Part shown: piece by piece, positions 28,128-38,494 of the stretch
How positions within the stretch are numbered: the first letter of the stretch is position 1
How the letters are laid out: every line of letters starts with the position of its first letter
From: Amphibalanus amphitrite
Lineage: Eukaryota > Arthropoda > Thecostraca > Balanomorpha > Balanidae
Direction of reading: 5' to 3'
Assembly (NCBI RefSeq): GCF_019059575.1
Contig: NW_024881785.1
Coordinates: 124,001-188,000 of the forward strand
DNA length: 64,000 bases
Notes under the pieces: generated by a model
Told to the model about the DNA's origin: nothing
The model's input: only the letters and a program-made list of their open reading frames with translations
The model's database searches: none
Program-made: the position numbers and the translations under genes

Positions 28128-29113
28128 CAGGGTGTCCCAAAAGTAAGGTCATCATTTGTTTTGGCCACACTGCCAAAAATACGCGATGGATAGATATAAA
28201 TAGGACATCATATGAAACAGCATTTTATAAAATTTTATTCTGACATACATATGAGTCAATACATTGGCTCGTAGCCCCACATTTGCTGCTTTTCTACATG
28301 GCTACCATTTCGGGCCGCGTGCATGAATAGACTACGTTTGACTTCCTCCACTATTCTGGAGCGATTCTCTGGTGAGATGCCGCCTATGTTTGCTCGAAGG
28401 GGTCATTATTTAGTTCTTCCCGGCTCGTTGGGTTGTCCTGAAAGACAATCTTTCTGTTGTGTATCCAGAGAATAAAAATATGAAGGTGTAACGTCAGGTG
28501 ACCGCGGAGGCCATTCAATGGCGTTGCCCTGACTGAAAATTACGGGATCTCACATCCACTCTCGGAGACAATGCATGATCTTCAGGACGGTGCAAGCATA
28601 GTCTCCATCCTGCTGAAACCACTGCTGGCTGATGGTGTCGGCACAGCTGCGTTGCGACGAGCGGAAGAACCACTGGGAGGACTCTCAGGCCTCGGCCACC
28701 TCTCTTGATTTATTGTCACCCGATTCCCGCTGTCGTCCTCAGGACCTCGAAGCACAGGTGGCTAAGTATACATGCCCTGTGCGTACATTATACCTTTTTT
28801 CTGACGTTTTACCGGTTGAGGCGAAACTATGCATGAGTTCAGAGATAGGGCGAGCTGATAGGGTCTGCTTAGGGCCGAAAACTGGGCGATATTTACCCTT
28901 TGTTTTAATGACGGACCCTCTCTAAGAGTTGAATTTCGACCTTCTCAGTTTTATGCCTACTGCTCGGTGTAGTTATGATCAAAAATGGTTTAAGCATGCA
29001 AGAAAATAATTTTATGGATGTACCTTGCACGTGTTAAAATTGGAAGTGATTCGGACTCTTACTTCTCGAGATATTTAAGTTTTAAATCATGACCTTACTT
29101 TTGGGACACCCGG
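28128..29113 (-). mobile_element. decayed Tc1/mariner-type transposon with terminal inverted repeats
   Basis: Both ends carry nearly identical inverted repeats of about 29 bp. The left end starts CAGGGTGTCCCAAAAGTAAG, the right end is its reverse complement with CCGGG in place of CAGGG, and TA dinucleotides flank both ends (28126-28127 and 29114-29115). TA target duplication is typical of Tc1/mariner elements. On the minus strand a broken transposase remnant (about 28370-28690) keeps the conserved phrases WFQQDG and IEWPPRSPDVTP, which in this superfamily hold the second Asp and the third catalytic acidic residue of the DDE/D triad. Stops and frameshifts interrupt it and the N-terminal DNA-binding part is not recognisable. 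The element is about 986 bp, shorter than an intact one, so it is a deletion derivative. Confidence 0.88.
28370..28690 (-). pseudogene. mariner-like transposase catalytic-core remnant
   Basis: Minus-strand translation gives QQWFQQDG followed by an HCLREWM-like stretch, a stop, and then, still in frame, AIEWPPRSPDVTP and a degenerate YFYSL in place of the family's usual DFFLWG. These are the two best-conserved blocks of IS630/Tc1/mariner transposases that carry WPPRSPDLTP. Several stops and frame changes show that it is dead. It lies inside the inverted-repeat element at 28128-29113. Confidence 0.82.
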
Positions 29114-29869
29114 TATTTTATTTCATAATATGATAAATTTATTGATAAGCAACAAAGAATACAAGATTTGCTGGCTTAAAGAGCTGTGAACTGCAACAGG
29201 CACGGATGCTTCCACAATTAAATAAAACATGAATAGCGAGACGAAAAAGAAAATCGGCCAAGTTTCATACATACCTATAGGCCAATGCCAGGTAAACAGC
29301 CCTACTTTTGTCAAAATGTTGTCCTATGGACCAACGTCAGAAGCTTTGTAGTTTGCTAAAGACTACGACGCTTTGAAAAGTGACGGACAAGCGTTCATGT
29401 TTCAGGTAAAACGAGGCAAACAATTATCACTATTCTGGGCGGTGTTTATTCTCCTTTATAATTTTCTAATGTGTGGCGCCCGACGGTGATATTGTGATTA
29501 AAGTCGTTACCTCAAGGAAAATTACGAATAAAATGTGGGAAACGACGGAGTTAAATGATGGAGCACTGAGCACTTCATATGGTCGTGGCTCCCCTGTAGT
29601 TATACAAAGTTCACAAAGGTAGTTAAAACAACAAACAAAACAGCAAAACTGGATGACCTTATTATTGAATATTTATATCAAATTAAATTAGAAAAAGTCA
29701 TATTATATAGGCGGTAGCTTGTTTTCACAAAACCTGCAGACGAAAACTTCAAAACCTAATGTGGGTGCGGCACGCATGCATACATAAAACAGTGCCCGTC
29801 GTCCATGTGTTTCTACTTTCTATAAAGTCATTTTTCCGATCTGACCCGCAACGTTGCAATTCAACAAAC
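29114..29869. other. AT-rich noncoding spacer
   Basis: AT-rich DNA between the mariner-type element and the fold-back element. No gene, RNA or repeat structure was recognised. Confidence 0.5.
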
Positions 29870-29976
29870 AACACTTCCAATTGTTCAATATTGTAAGACA
29901 TGTTTATAAAGTCTGATGGCCAAGAGTTGCGAACGAAAATTATAATTAAAATCTAAATCTTTTTGTATTTCAGACG

Positions 29977-30002
29977 TTTCGACAACACTGTGCCATCGTC
30001 AG
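29977..30002 (-). ncRNA. hammerhead-like core, left arm of fold-back 1
   Basis: Reverse complement reads CTGACGA, then a self-complementary segment, then GAAA. The helix II register is shifted by one base against a canonical hammerhead, so cleavage activity is uncertain. Confidence 0.3.
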
Positions 30003-30149
30003 TAATTGATATAAAATATTTCCTAAAGTCACAAATCACATTTTAAAAATAATAAAATAATAATAATAAAAATAATAATGCTAATTCTTAATGCTGATGT
30101 TATTTTTAAAATGTGATTTGTGACTTTAGGAAATATTTTATATCAATTA

Positions 30150-30175
30150 CTGACGATAGCACAGTGTTGTCGAAA
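30150..30175 (+). ncRNA. hammerhead-like core, right arm of fold-back 1
   Basis: CTGACGA at 30150-30156 and GAAA at 30172-30175 match the conserved CUGANGA...GAAA boxes of hammerhead ribozymes. The intervening 15 bases, together with the adjoining box bases, can form a hairpin with G-U pairs. An extra base after CTGACGA disturbs the first pair of helix II. I could not identify the cleavage-site strand with confidence. Confidence 0.35.
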
Positions 30176-30259
30176 CGTCTGAAATACAAAAAGATTTAGA
30201 TTTTAATTATAATTTTCGTTCGCAACTCTTGGCCATCAGACTTTATAAACACTTCCAAT

Positions 30260-30719
30260 GTTAAAAGCCCACATCCCATTCATTGTGACCGGCTGCGCCA
30301 CACCAAACTGTGCCCATCCCATCTCTAAGCATATGCAGACGGCTCATCCCACAGCACCGCTCAGCCGCTCAACAGATTGAGTTGATTGGCAGGCCTGAGT
30401 CGGGCGCATGTATCATCGGCCGCGGCTCGATCGCGGCACGCCCCTCGCGGTCCGTTAGCACAACCGCTGGGCTGGCAGATAACCGTCAGCCAATGATGAC
30501 CGGTCTACAGCGACCGGTCATCGGCGACCGGTCATCGATGACGTCATTGGCTGGCAGCGTCGTCATCGGGCCACTTTGGTCGCTTTCGATCGCCTCGGGT
30601 CTTTATCGAGACAGGCTTAGGATCGCCACCGTTCTCTCTGGCCATCCTCAATCATTTTTGGTCATCTTGTGTAGCTTTGGGCCCCCGTCGTAATCACAGG
30701 TCGCAATCTTTTGCCTGGG
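30260..30719. other. noncoding stretch, no gene seen
   Basis: Mixed composition, with short repeated GACCGGTCATCG words at about 30497-30536. No supported gene. Confidence 0.5.
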
Positions 30720-30809
30720 GCCACTCTTGGTCTCCCTCAGTCGCCTGGGGCCACCCCGGGTCACCCTCAGCCTCCTGGGGCCACCCTGGGTCACCCTCCG
30801 TCGTCTCGA
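30720..30809 (+). repeat. 30-bp minisatellite, three copies
   Basis: Three adjacent 30-bp units starting GCCACYCYKGGTCWCCCTCA, each with several substitutions. Confidence 0.85.
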
Positions 30810-33800
30810 GTCGCCGCAGCACGGAAGGCACCTGCCTCTGAAGGTGCCGCCGCCGACTTTGAAGTGGCGGCCCGACCCGCCCCAGTGCGCCTCCAATAGA
30901 TTCTGTCCGTGGCGCCCGCACTCGTTGACACATTGCATGGCGACGCATTGTCGATTTGCACCGTGTCGGCATTGTGCGGCCGGGTAATGTCACAGCGTGT
31001 ATGTGGGCCCACGCGGCTGCCGCTCGGGCGGCGGCCGCGGCGCGATAGAGACATTAGCGGCGCGGCGGCGACACAGCGCCAATGGGGCGCGTTAAAGCGC
31101 GGCGCTATTCGTTACCGGGCGGCTATTCAGATCGGGCCGTGTGGCGGTGATTAGCGGGTCGCGCGCGCCGCCGAGAAAGGCCGTGCAAACAGGCGGCTAT
31201 CAGCCGACCGTCGAGCGATATATAACGGCGCTGAATCATCAGCAGCACCTGGTCGGCCGCGCTTCCGGCCTAATGAAGCGGCGAGGGGCGCCCGGGGAGG
31301 CGGGCAACACGGCGCAACACTTTGTTCAACACGCCCGTCTGGCGCCCGCAGCTCGTCTTCTCCATCGCCCCCGGCGCTGCCTCCGCCGCCCGGAGTGCCC
31401 AGCTGGAAAATCTCCCAAAATTATCGCGTGACAGGTTTTGAGAAGAGCCAAGAGCTGTCGGTCGCGGCGACGTCCAGCCGCGCGAGTGGTCACCCTAATG
31501 CGTGGGGCGGCCGCGGCGAGAGTGACAGGGGAGGGAGCGAGAGAGCAGGGGAGCGTCAGCCGGTCAGCGTCAGCGGGGGCGGAACCGGACGGCCGCACCT
31601 TCCGTGCCGCGCCGCCATCACCTATTGAATCAAACGCGCCGGCTGGACGGTGAGAATTTACGTCGGTCGAGCGCGGCCGTCAACCCGTCTGCCATCGGCC
31701 CGCGGCCGGCGGCGTCCACCGCGACACGCCACGAGCGTGGCCACGTGGCGCGGGCCGATCCCTTGTCGCCACGTCCGGACTCGCGGGCGTGAGGCCGAGC
31801 CTGCCTCCGGTGCCGGGGACCTGTCCGCACATGACATTCGCAGCCTCAGATCGGAGTGGAGAAGCGTGCTCAGAGCCCACGCGAGTCTGCTCGGGCACCG
31901 GCGTGTCGCAGTTCCGCCTAAATGCGACGGTGACAATAATGACGCGAATGCGGCGGCAGCGGCGCGCCCGTAACGAGGTGGGCGTTACCGTCACAGACAG
32001 GACGACTGGATGGCGTGACGACGGCCGGCAGGGGAGCGTCCAGTCGGCGTACGCAGCAAAAGAAGGGGCGCGCTTGTCTCCCAGCTGAAAACCGCTACCT
32101 CGGCGTGTATCTGCGCGCTTGTTTCCGCGTCAGCATGTGTGCGCGTGCGTTTTTGCGGTGGAGCGCCGGCCGAACCTGATCTTTTCAGGCCGGAGGATCT
32201 GATTTTCCGGTGCCAGCGTGTTTGTTGGTGTTGGTTTTTGCGGTGGCGTTTCGGAGACAAACGATGGTGCGCCGGCGGAGGGCTCACTTTGTCCGGCGCG
32301 CGCGCTGTGACCGACAGCCGGCACCGGCGCACCAGTTGCCCATCATTTCTCTCCTGGACAATTTGTCTGCCGGCACCCCTCCCGGCGGCGGCTGCCCTCT
32401 CGGCCGGCTGGTCGCGCCTGGCACGTGCGCCAGCGCACCCTTTAAATGGCCCAGTCCCCCCGCACGCGTCAGCAGGGGATTTAAATGTCCAGCGGCGCGG
32501 TCGAGGGTCACGGCATTCTCGGTGGCCATTTTTAGCCGTTTCCTGCCGGCCGCTGTCGCAGGCCCCACATAAATCCCTCGCCGAGACGGTCGTCCGGCGG
32601 CGGCAGGGGCCGGCGGGGGACGTTTTTCGGGGGTGCCGGGTGTCCAGCGCCCCCCGTCGCGGTCGGCCGGCGCGTAACAGCCGGCCGACGCTGGCCGCGT
32701 CGTTAGCGACGCAGAGGGCGCCTTTAAATAGCCGCGGCTCCCCGCGCGCAGTTCCAGACCGCTCCGGGGTCGGAGGTCGTCCCCCGCCCCCTCGGGGACG
32801 GGCCGACTGCCCTCGGATGTGGGTCGGAGGGGACATCGCCCTGCGCTGGCACCGGTGCCGCCTGTCCTGCCCTAACCGGCCAGGCGGCGACCTTAAGTGT
32901 CAACCGGGGTTGATGGCGGGCACCGTTAAAGTTTATGATCGCACGGCAGCTGTCAAAGTCCGCGAGAAACGCCGCGAAATCAAAGCAGCCTGCAGTCACG
33001 TCGGCGCTCAGGTGCAGTTTACAGACTGTCAAACCTATTTTGGGTCGCCGAGTGGCTGGTTTGGATTCAGCGACACCGCTCGATCGCGGCTTTGGAGGCA
33101 CCCGCCTGAGGCAAATCCGTCTACATTGGCAGCCGTTCGAACTACCCTAGTTGAGCGAATTCCTGGCTGCATGTTCTGGCTCGGTTGATACCAACTCTTT
33201 GATGAAATACGCCCTTTTATTAGGGAGAGTAGGTCATGATTAGCTGGCTGTTTCGTTGGGCGTTGGACGTAAGACGGGAGCGCCACCCACCATCAGGCTA
33301 CATGGTGCTCGATTTGACCAGTTTATGAGGACGACCGGGGTGCAACATCCCGCTCCGGTCCAGGGTTACGTCAACATTAGGGATATTAGCCGGTACATAA
33401 GATCCACACTGGATAAATGGACACAGGCACGACACGAAAAAAACGAATATACAAATAAACGATAAAATTAAAAACTGCCAAATGTGTGATTTTACGATTG
33501 AAATTTTCATGAGACCGTGGAAAAAAAAAACGAGACTATTTCAACGAGCTCCATTCGCTCATGATAGCTCTACATATCGTCAATAAGGAGCTGCATTTTT
33601 AATCGTTACAAGCTTCGTTATTCTGTCAGTGTCAGCTATTATCGTTATTCTCTCACACCGCTGTCACAGTATCTGAGCCTCTGCTTGAACTTGATTGGAA
33701 TTCGAGTACTCTGAGTTGCCACAGGTACGAGGTCGCATTCCGAGGTGCTCCTTTGGCCCCACCGTCCGTGTCGCAAGGTAAACCGCCGCCAACTGGCGCA

Positions 33801-36225
33801 AAAACTACCCAACACGCACGGCGACAAGTTAACACGACATTATTTTCAAACACGGTGATTTCTTAAAAGCGGCCCCGAGCCGCTCTCTGGCGGGGTGACG
33901 GTGGCGGCGGCACCTGGCCCCGCGTGTCAGCGGGTCAGGGCGGCACCGCTGCTCCCCGGCCCGGCAGACAGGTCAGGTCACATCCAGAGGGGGCCGGTCA
34001 GCCGATCGGGTCCGCTAAAACAACACGGTCGGGTGCAGCGCCACGCCACTGCTGCCAACGCCAATAGTCGCAGCGTTCGACAGCGCGAGCGGCCGCCGCC
34101 GGTACCCCTACTCCTAACCCCTCCCCTCCCCGACCTAACACGGGGGCAGAGGCGACGTCCCATGTCCGAGCTGGTGGGACTTCTCACCCGTCCCCCGTCG
34201 AACCCGTCGGTCGTCGGCTCCAATGTTGATTCAGTGTTTGATCTGTGTGCTTAGCGTGTATCAATGAAGCGATCATTCGGGGAACAGCCATGATGCTGAT
34301 CTCATTTCCGGTAATACTTTTTAGAAAGGAAAAATAAAACGCATTCAGCGTGTCATCTTCCTCATGAGAGGTATGTAGACAGAAAGAACCAGAACAGATA
34401 ACAGTATAGCCAACGCCACGGCACGAGCGCTTGGCGACAGTTTGGACCCCCCCCCCTCCCCCATCGTCCCGACGATCACCTGCCTTGCCCCACACGGTAG
34501 CAGGATACTGTTTCCCGAGTCTCGTGTAGTCTCCTAACGAGCCGCGTCGAATTCCGCCAAAAAAGTGTCCGTCTGCAGGGCGCGCCGGGGACGCGGCGTC
34601 GGCTGTCTCCGGCGCGCCACCTTCGCCGTCGCCATCAGCGTCGACAAGACGCAGAGACGGCGCGGCGGCGAGGAGCGGCGCGCAGGGGCCGACGCGACGC
34701 GTGCCGCCGTTTCCTGCGGCCTCTATTTACCGGCGGGTTAACCCCTTGAGCGGGTGCGCCGGGGCGGGGGCGGCGTATTTGTGTTGGCACCGTTCGGTGG
34801 GAGTGACACGCGCGACCCCCGTCATTACCATGTGTCAGCGGCCACCAGGTTGCGAGGGGAGGCCCGCGGGAGCGGAGGGAAGGCCTGGGGTTCCGCGGAC
34901 GCACCCACCCGCCCGCCGGTGAGGACAGCCAGACCGCAGGGACAGCGCGGGGGCGCGTGCCGACAGATTCACGAACGGGGAGTCTGGTGCCGCTGACTGA
35001 GGCTAGACCTAGGATAGGCAATAGATACAGCGGTGTAGCAAGGAGCAGGGGAGTTGGTTTCTACAAAGTCCAAAACAATATTCATGGGCAATGGAACTGC
35101 TGTATCACAATAGCCCGACCGATCCCAAAAACCCTGAAAACAACTGTAGTCATGCTGTCATCTCCCAGCAATCGAAAGCATCCACCTAGTCTGTCAGGAC
35201 CCGTCTGTCTGGAGTCTAAAATCGGCAGTCACATCTGCCCAGTCTGTCTCCAGTCTGGACTCGACAGTGTCTGCCCGTCTGTCTGGAGTCATGTCTGGAG
35301 ACATGACTGTCGGACCCGGCAGCCATGTCTGCCCAGTCTGTTTGGAGTCTGCACTTTCCGCTATGACTGCGGTCAGGATTCATGATGGGCGGTCTGCCCG
35401 CCCAGCTGGCGGCCATGTTCCCCTGTCCGCGGCGCTGGTACGATTTTCATCGACAAACAATTATCGAGTGATGTAGTGTGTCGTGCTGTTGTCGATTGCG
35501 GCGCTGTTTTCTCAGTGACTGGCCGCCGGGGCAGGCCGGGCTGACCGGGAAGGAACAGTGGAAGGTCAGTTATCCGACGGTTCTGTCCAACAGACGGAGA
35601 CTGTTTGTCCAGTGCAGCCCCACGCCGGTCTGACAACGAGCCACAACGAAAACAAGCCCGATCGAAAATATATCGGCCAGGGATCTAATAACACTGCTCG
35701 GCGACCGGTGGCAAAATAAATACCGACGGTCAGCGGAAAGGTCAATGCCTATCGGTGACACATGGCAGTTGCTGCTGCCAATTTAGCCCATCGAAGACTT
35801 GATTTATTTTAGTCAGTTGCTCTATTGCGTCAATTTATTGAACGATTGCTTAAGGACCACTGAGTGGCAAAATTAGGACAATTGTTGGCTGTTCGCTCGT
35901 CTCGGCTGGTCAAGGCACCTGATATCTGAATTGAGCCGTTTTTGCGTACCTATACATTTCACTTCGATTCTAACCATGAAATAGAGCAAGACTCAGTGAC
36001 CTTGAACAATGAACATGATCTGGGTAATTTTTAAGTACGTGACTTGTATGGTCAAGGTATAGGTATTGCGAATTTTGGGTTATGCCAGTTCATGTGTGGA
36101 CCAGATACCTACCCATATCAATAGGCATGCAGCTGGTGGCCGGCCGTTTTCCACCCATATGGCATTTGCCACTTGAACCTCAGGCACTGCGATGGTGCAG
36201 CTGTCAGCGTGTCAAAACGTTCTTC
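30810..36225. other. GC-rich noncoding stretch, no gene seen
   Basis: A long GC-rich segment (about 31000-33100) and another at 34550-34960, with AT-rich spacers at 33180-33650 and 35800-36060. The two longest open frames in the window overlap here on opposite strands (32139-33188 plus, 31991-32836 minus). Both are Arg/Pro/Ala/Gly-rich with no domain and are best explained by scarcity of stop codons in GC-rich DNA. From about 35195 to 35360 there is degenerate repetition of GTCTGTCTGGAGTC-type words. Confidence 0.5.
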
Positions 36226-36488
36226 CAGGGGCGCGGGAACTACTTTCTGACTGGGGGGGGGGGGGGCACACCATAATAGAGATCAACCTAGGGTACCCCC
36301 AAATCTAGTTTTCTCACCGGTTTTAGGCCACTTATTTTTCACCCCTCGGCTTTTTCAACTAAAAAAGAAAACATTTGCAAAAAAAAGTGTGGTATTCCGT
36401 CTCAAAGCTGTGGGGGCACCGCCCCCACGGCCCCAGAGTTGGGGGGGCAAGCTGCCCCCACTGCCCCCCCCCGGCTCCCGCGCCTATG
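36226..36488. mobile_element. hAT-type MITE with 8-bp target duplication
   Basis: A 263-bp element bounded by imperfect 13-bp inverted ends (CAGGGGCGCGGGA and, inverted, CATAGGCGCGGGA). The 8-bp direct repeat CGTTCTTC flanks it at 36218-36225 and 36489-36496. An 8-bp duplication with CA...TG ends is characteristic of hAT elements. The interior has a 14-G run at 36253-36266 and clusters of GGGGGC/GCCCCC near the right end. There is no coding capacity. Confidence 0.85.
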
Positions 36489-37849
36489 CGTTCTTCTTCA
36501 GGAAACAAATCATTTCGTTTTTTCAATGATACCAATCAATCGCAATAAATCGAAACGTTTTGAAAAACTGACAAATTTTGATTGGAGAGGTTACATTGCT
36601 GTCAGATTAAATTTGCAAGCATAAATAATTGAATGAATGACTCTTGTTCACCGCTGCAATATATCTACATATCGTTGGCTGCCAATCAAAAGGGTCAGCC
36701 ACCAAAAACAAACTATTAACGAGCGCTTTTAAATCATCTGCGACCTCTGTCTTCCGAACGTTTCGAAGTGGGCACACAAAAACATTTTTATTTTTACGTT
36801 CATTGCTTCAGTCACTATTTAAAGACAGTTTCCGTCAGCTACTGTCCTGGACAATGCAACAAGAGCTAAATATAACCGTATGCCCCATCGAGTTGAGAGC
36901 TCAGGGATTTGAGTCAGCCTACGCTACACACACATTATTTGTACGTTTCACCGGAGTCGGGTCACGTCTGCCTCCCTATCGTCGCTCTCGACGATACCCA
37001 CCGCCCCCACCTGTTCCCTGGGCAGCGCTCAGCGCGTGCCGCCCCAGCCCGGCTGATGGTCCTCTCCACACGGCCAGCGTCCAGACGCCGCACAGATGAT
37101 CACCGCCCAGGGACCGACGCCCCGCTTGTTAGTATGTTCCCGTAAGATTTCAACCCGTCCGCCGGTGGCATTTATATTTATTAATTCCGCGTGTTGCCAT
37201 ATTTATCATACAGCACGGCTCCCCAGGGTGGACGCGGCACGGATGAAAAACGCTTTTATAAAAATAAATGCCACCGAGTGAAGTCACCAGGGCGGCCGCC
37301 GCGCAGAAAAGCGGCCCTTCGTATGCATTGGCGACGCGGTGAGTGGCCTGCCATCTGGCGGTCAGTCGGCCAACTACGAGCCGTGGCAGCAGGTGAATAC
37401 TGTATGGGGCGCCGCAGCCCGCACCGCTTCTATGTATTATTGAATGTTGACCGGTGCACGCATGAGCGGTGGGGTGTGCGGTAGCCGGGTGGGGGGGGGG
37501 GGTAAGGGGGCCCTCCCCAGTCATCACCGGCCGACCAGCCGCCGGTAAACAGGCTCGGGCCGACCTGCAATTCCTGCAGCATTTGACCAAATTGGCCGGC
37601 GGCGGGCAGCCCCGACGACCAACGCCGCCCGGCTGAGCTTACGAGAAGACAAACAAGAATTGGTCGACACAGTCGAGAACAGGTGAACGAGAAGAACCAG
37701 AGAAACACTTATTCCATGCTGCCGTCCACATAATAATTGTTCTAGCACAATGTGAATCAAAATATTCGAGGGACGATGCTTATAAATGCTTATAAAAGTT
37801 AGCCTAAAAATCAAGTACTGTACTTTGAGTACTTGTCTGGGGTACTCAC
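36489..37849. other. noncoding DNA, probably intron 3' of the basonuclin-like exon
   Basis: AT-rich up to about 36940, then GC-rich. On the minus strand this follows the splice donor of the 37850-37952 exon and so should be intronic. A 12-G run lies at 37491-37502. No further exon was recognised. Confidence 0.45.
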
Positions 37850-37952
37850 CGTGCAGAATCCAGCCGTGCCCACAGTCCTGACAGGTCCTCATGGTGCTCT
37901 CCCCGGGGGTGAAGCTGGTACAGCCGCAGCTGCCGCTGGTGCAGCGGATATT
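37850..37952 (-). CDS. basonuclin-like transcription factor, Cys-rich N-terminal exon
   Basis: A 103-bp minus-strand exon with a clean acceptor (TCTCCGCAG before AAT) and a near-consensus donor (GTGAGTACC after CACG). It encodes 34 complete residues plus one base, starting NIRCTSGSCGCTSFTPGEST, with the pattern IRCT-x3-C-x-C-x2-F-x-PG-x4-MRTC-x2-C-x-HGW-x2-H. From family knowledge this matches the conserved Cys-rich module at the start of basonuclin proteins, nuclear C2H2 zinc-finger regulators. The positions of the Cys residues and of HGW agree. The exon ends in phase 1. No paired C2H2 finger exon was found downstream on the minus strand (towards base 1), so the introns must be long or the rest lies outside the window. 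A match to another protein with the same Cys pattern cannot be excluded. Confidence 0.7.
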
Positions 37953-38086
37953 CTGCGGAGAGAGGGGGAGGGTCGGTCAGACAGAGGCGGGAGATGCAGG
38001 CGGAGATGGGCGGGCTTTTGAGTGGAGAAAAGAAAAAGTTAAACTGAAAGGGTAGTCGGATGATTGAGAGGAGTAGGTAGTGACGG

Positions 38087-38089
38087 GGG

Positions 38090-38120
<31 letters not shown>

Positions 38121-38126
38121 AGAGAA
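38087..38126 (+). repeat. GA-rich microsatellite
   Basis: A GGGGGGAGAGAGAGAG-type run of about ten GA repeats followed by G/A-rich sequence. An interrupted T9 run follows near 38177. Confidence 0.85.
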
Positions 38127-38394
38127 GGCAGAGGGAGAGAGGACACGGAAGACCTTTAAACGTTCGCTAGGTGATTTTTTTTTTTTGACAAGCACCCAAA
38201 GTTTTGGAAGCATTTAACCAAATGCGTTTACATTTGTTACTCCTTACATATTCTCAGCCAGCACACTGCAAGTCCTTTATGTAAAACTTGTCAATGAATG
38301 TTTCATCATTACATAAAGTGTTAAACATTCAGCACCGCTCTCCCGTCAGTCATGGGTTCAGGACTAAGGTCAAGCTCGTATTTTCAGTTATTTC

Positions 38395-38402
38395 ATGCAA
38401 AT
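38395..38402 (+). promoter_or_regulatory. POU octamer-type site ATGCAAAT
   Basis: A perfect ATGCAAAT octamer about 30 bp from the CRE-like repeat array and about 440 bp 5' (in gene orientation) of the basonuclin-like exon. Inferred only from the motif. Confidence 0.3.
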
Positions 38403-38428
38403 GTCGTCACGGACGTAACAGACGTCAC

Positions 38429-38494
38429 ATGACCTCACAGCTAACGTCACGTGACGTCACAGCTCCCGTCATATGACGTCACAGCTCGTGGCAT
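38429..38494 (+). promoter_or_regulatory. triple 22-bp CRE-like repeat
   Basis: Three contiguous 22-bp units (38429-38450, 38451-38472, 38473-38494) share RTGACGTCACAGCT followed by a variable tail. The second and third contain the full palindrome TGACGTCA, the binding site of CREB/ATF bZIP factors. The first has TGACCTCA. The array lies in the presumed intron next to the basonuclin-like exon. It could be an enhancer module or simply a short minisatellite that contains the word. Confidence 0.5.

Larger units (their letters stand above)
29870..30259. mobile_element. Penelope-like fold-back element (copy 1)
   Basis: Two 151-bp arms, 29902-30052 and 30100-30250, are reverse complements in perfect register around a 47-bp AT-rich spacer, with only isolated mismatches. 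A 12-bp direct repeat, AACACTTCCAAT, flanks the structure at 29870-29881 and 30248-30259 and fits a target-site duplication. About 20 bp lies between the left copy and the left arm, while the right arm abuts its copy, so there is a tail on one side only. Each arm holds a hammerhead-like CTGACGA...GAAAC core. Penelope-like elements are known for inverted terminal repeats, one-sided tails, variable-length target duplications and hammerhead motifs. No reverse-transcriptase or GIY-YIG coding sequence is present, so this is a nonautonomous or solo-terminal-repeat remnant. Confidence 0.7.

Noticed and set aside
31991-32836. 281-codon minus-strand open frame
   Set aside because: Same GC-rich block and same reasoning. 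Arg/Ala/Thr-rich with no recognisable motif.
32139-33188. 349-codon plus-strand open frame, the longest in the window
   Set aside because: It overlaps a 281-codon minus-strand frame in a GC-rich block where stop codons are scarce. The translation is Arg/Pro/Ala/Cys-rich with no domain, and no splice or start context supports it.
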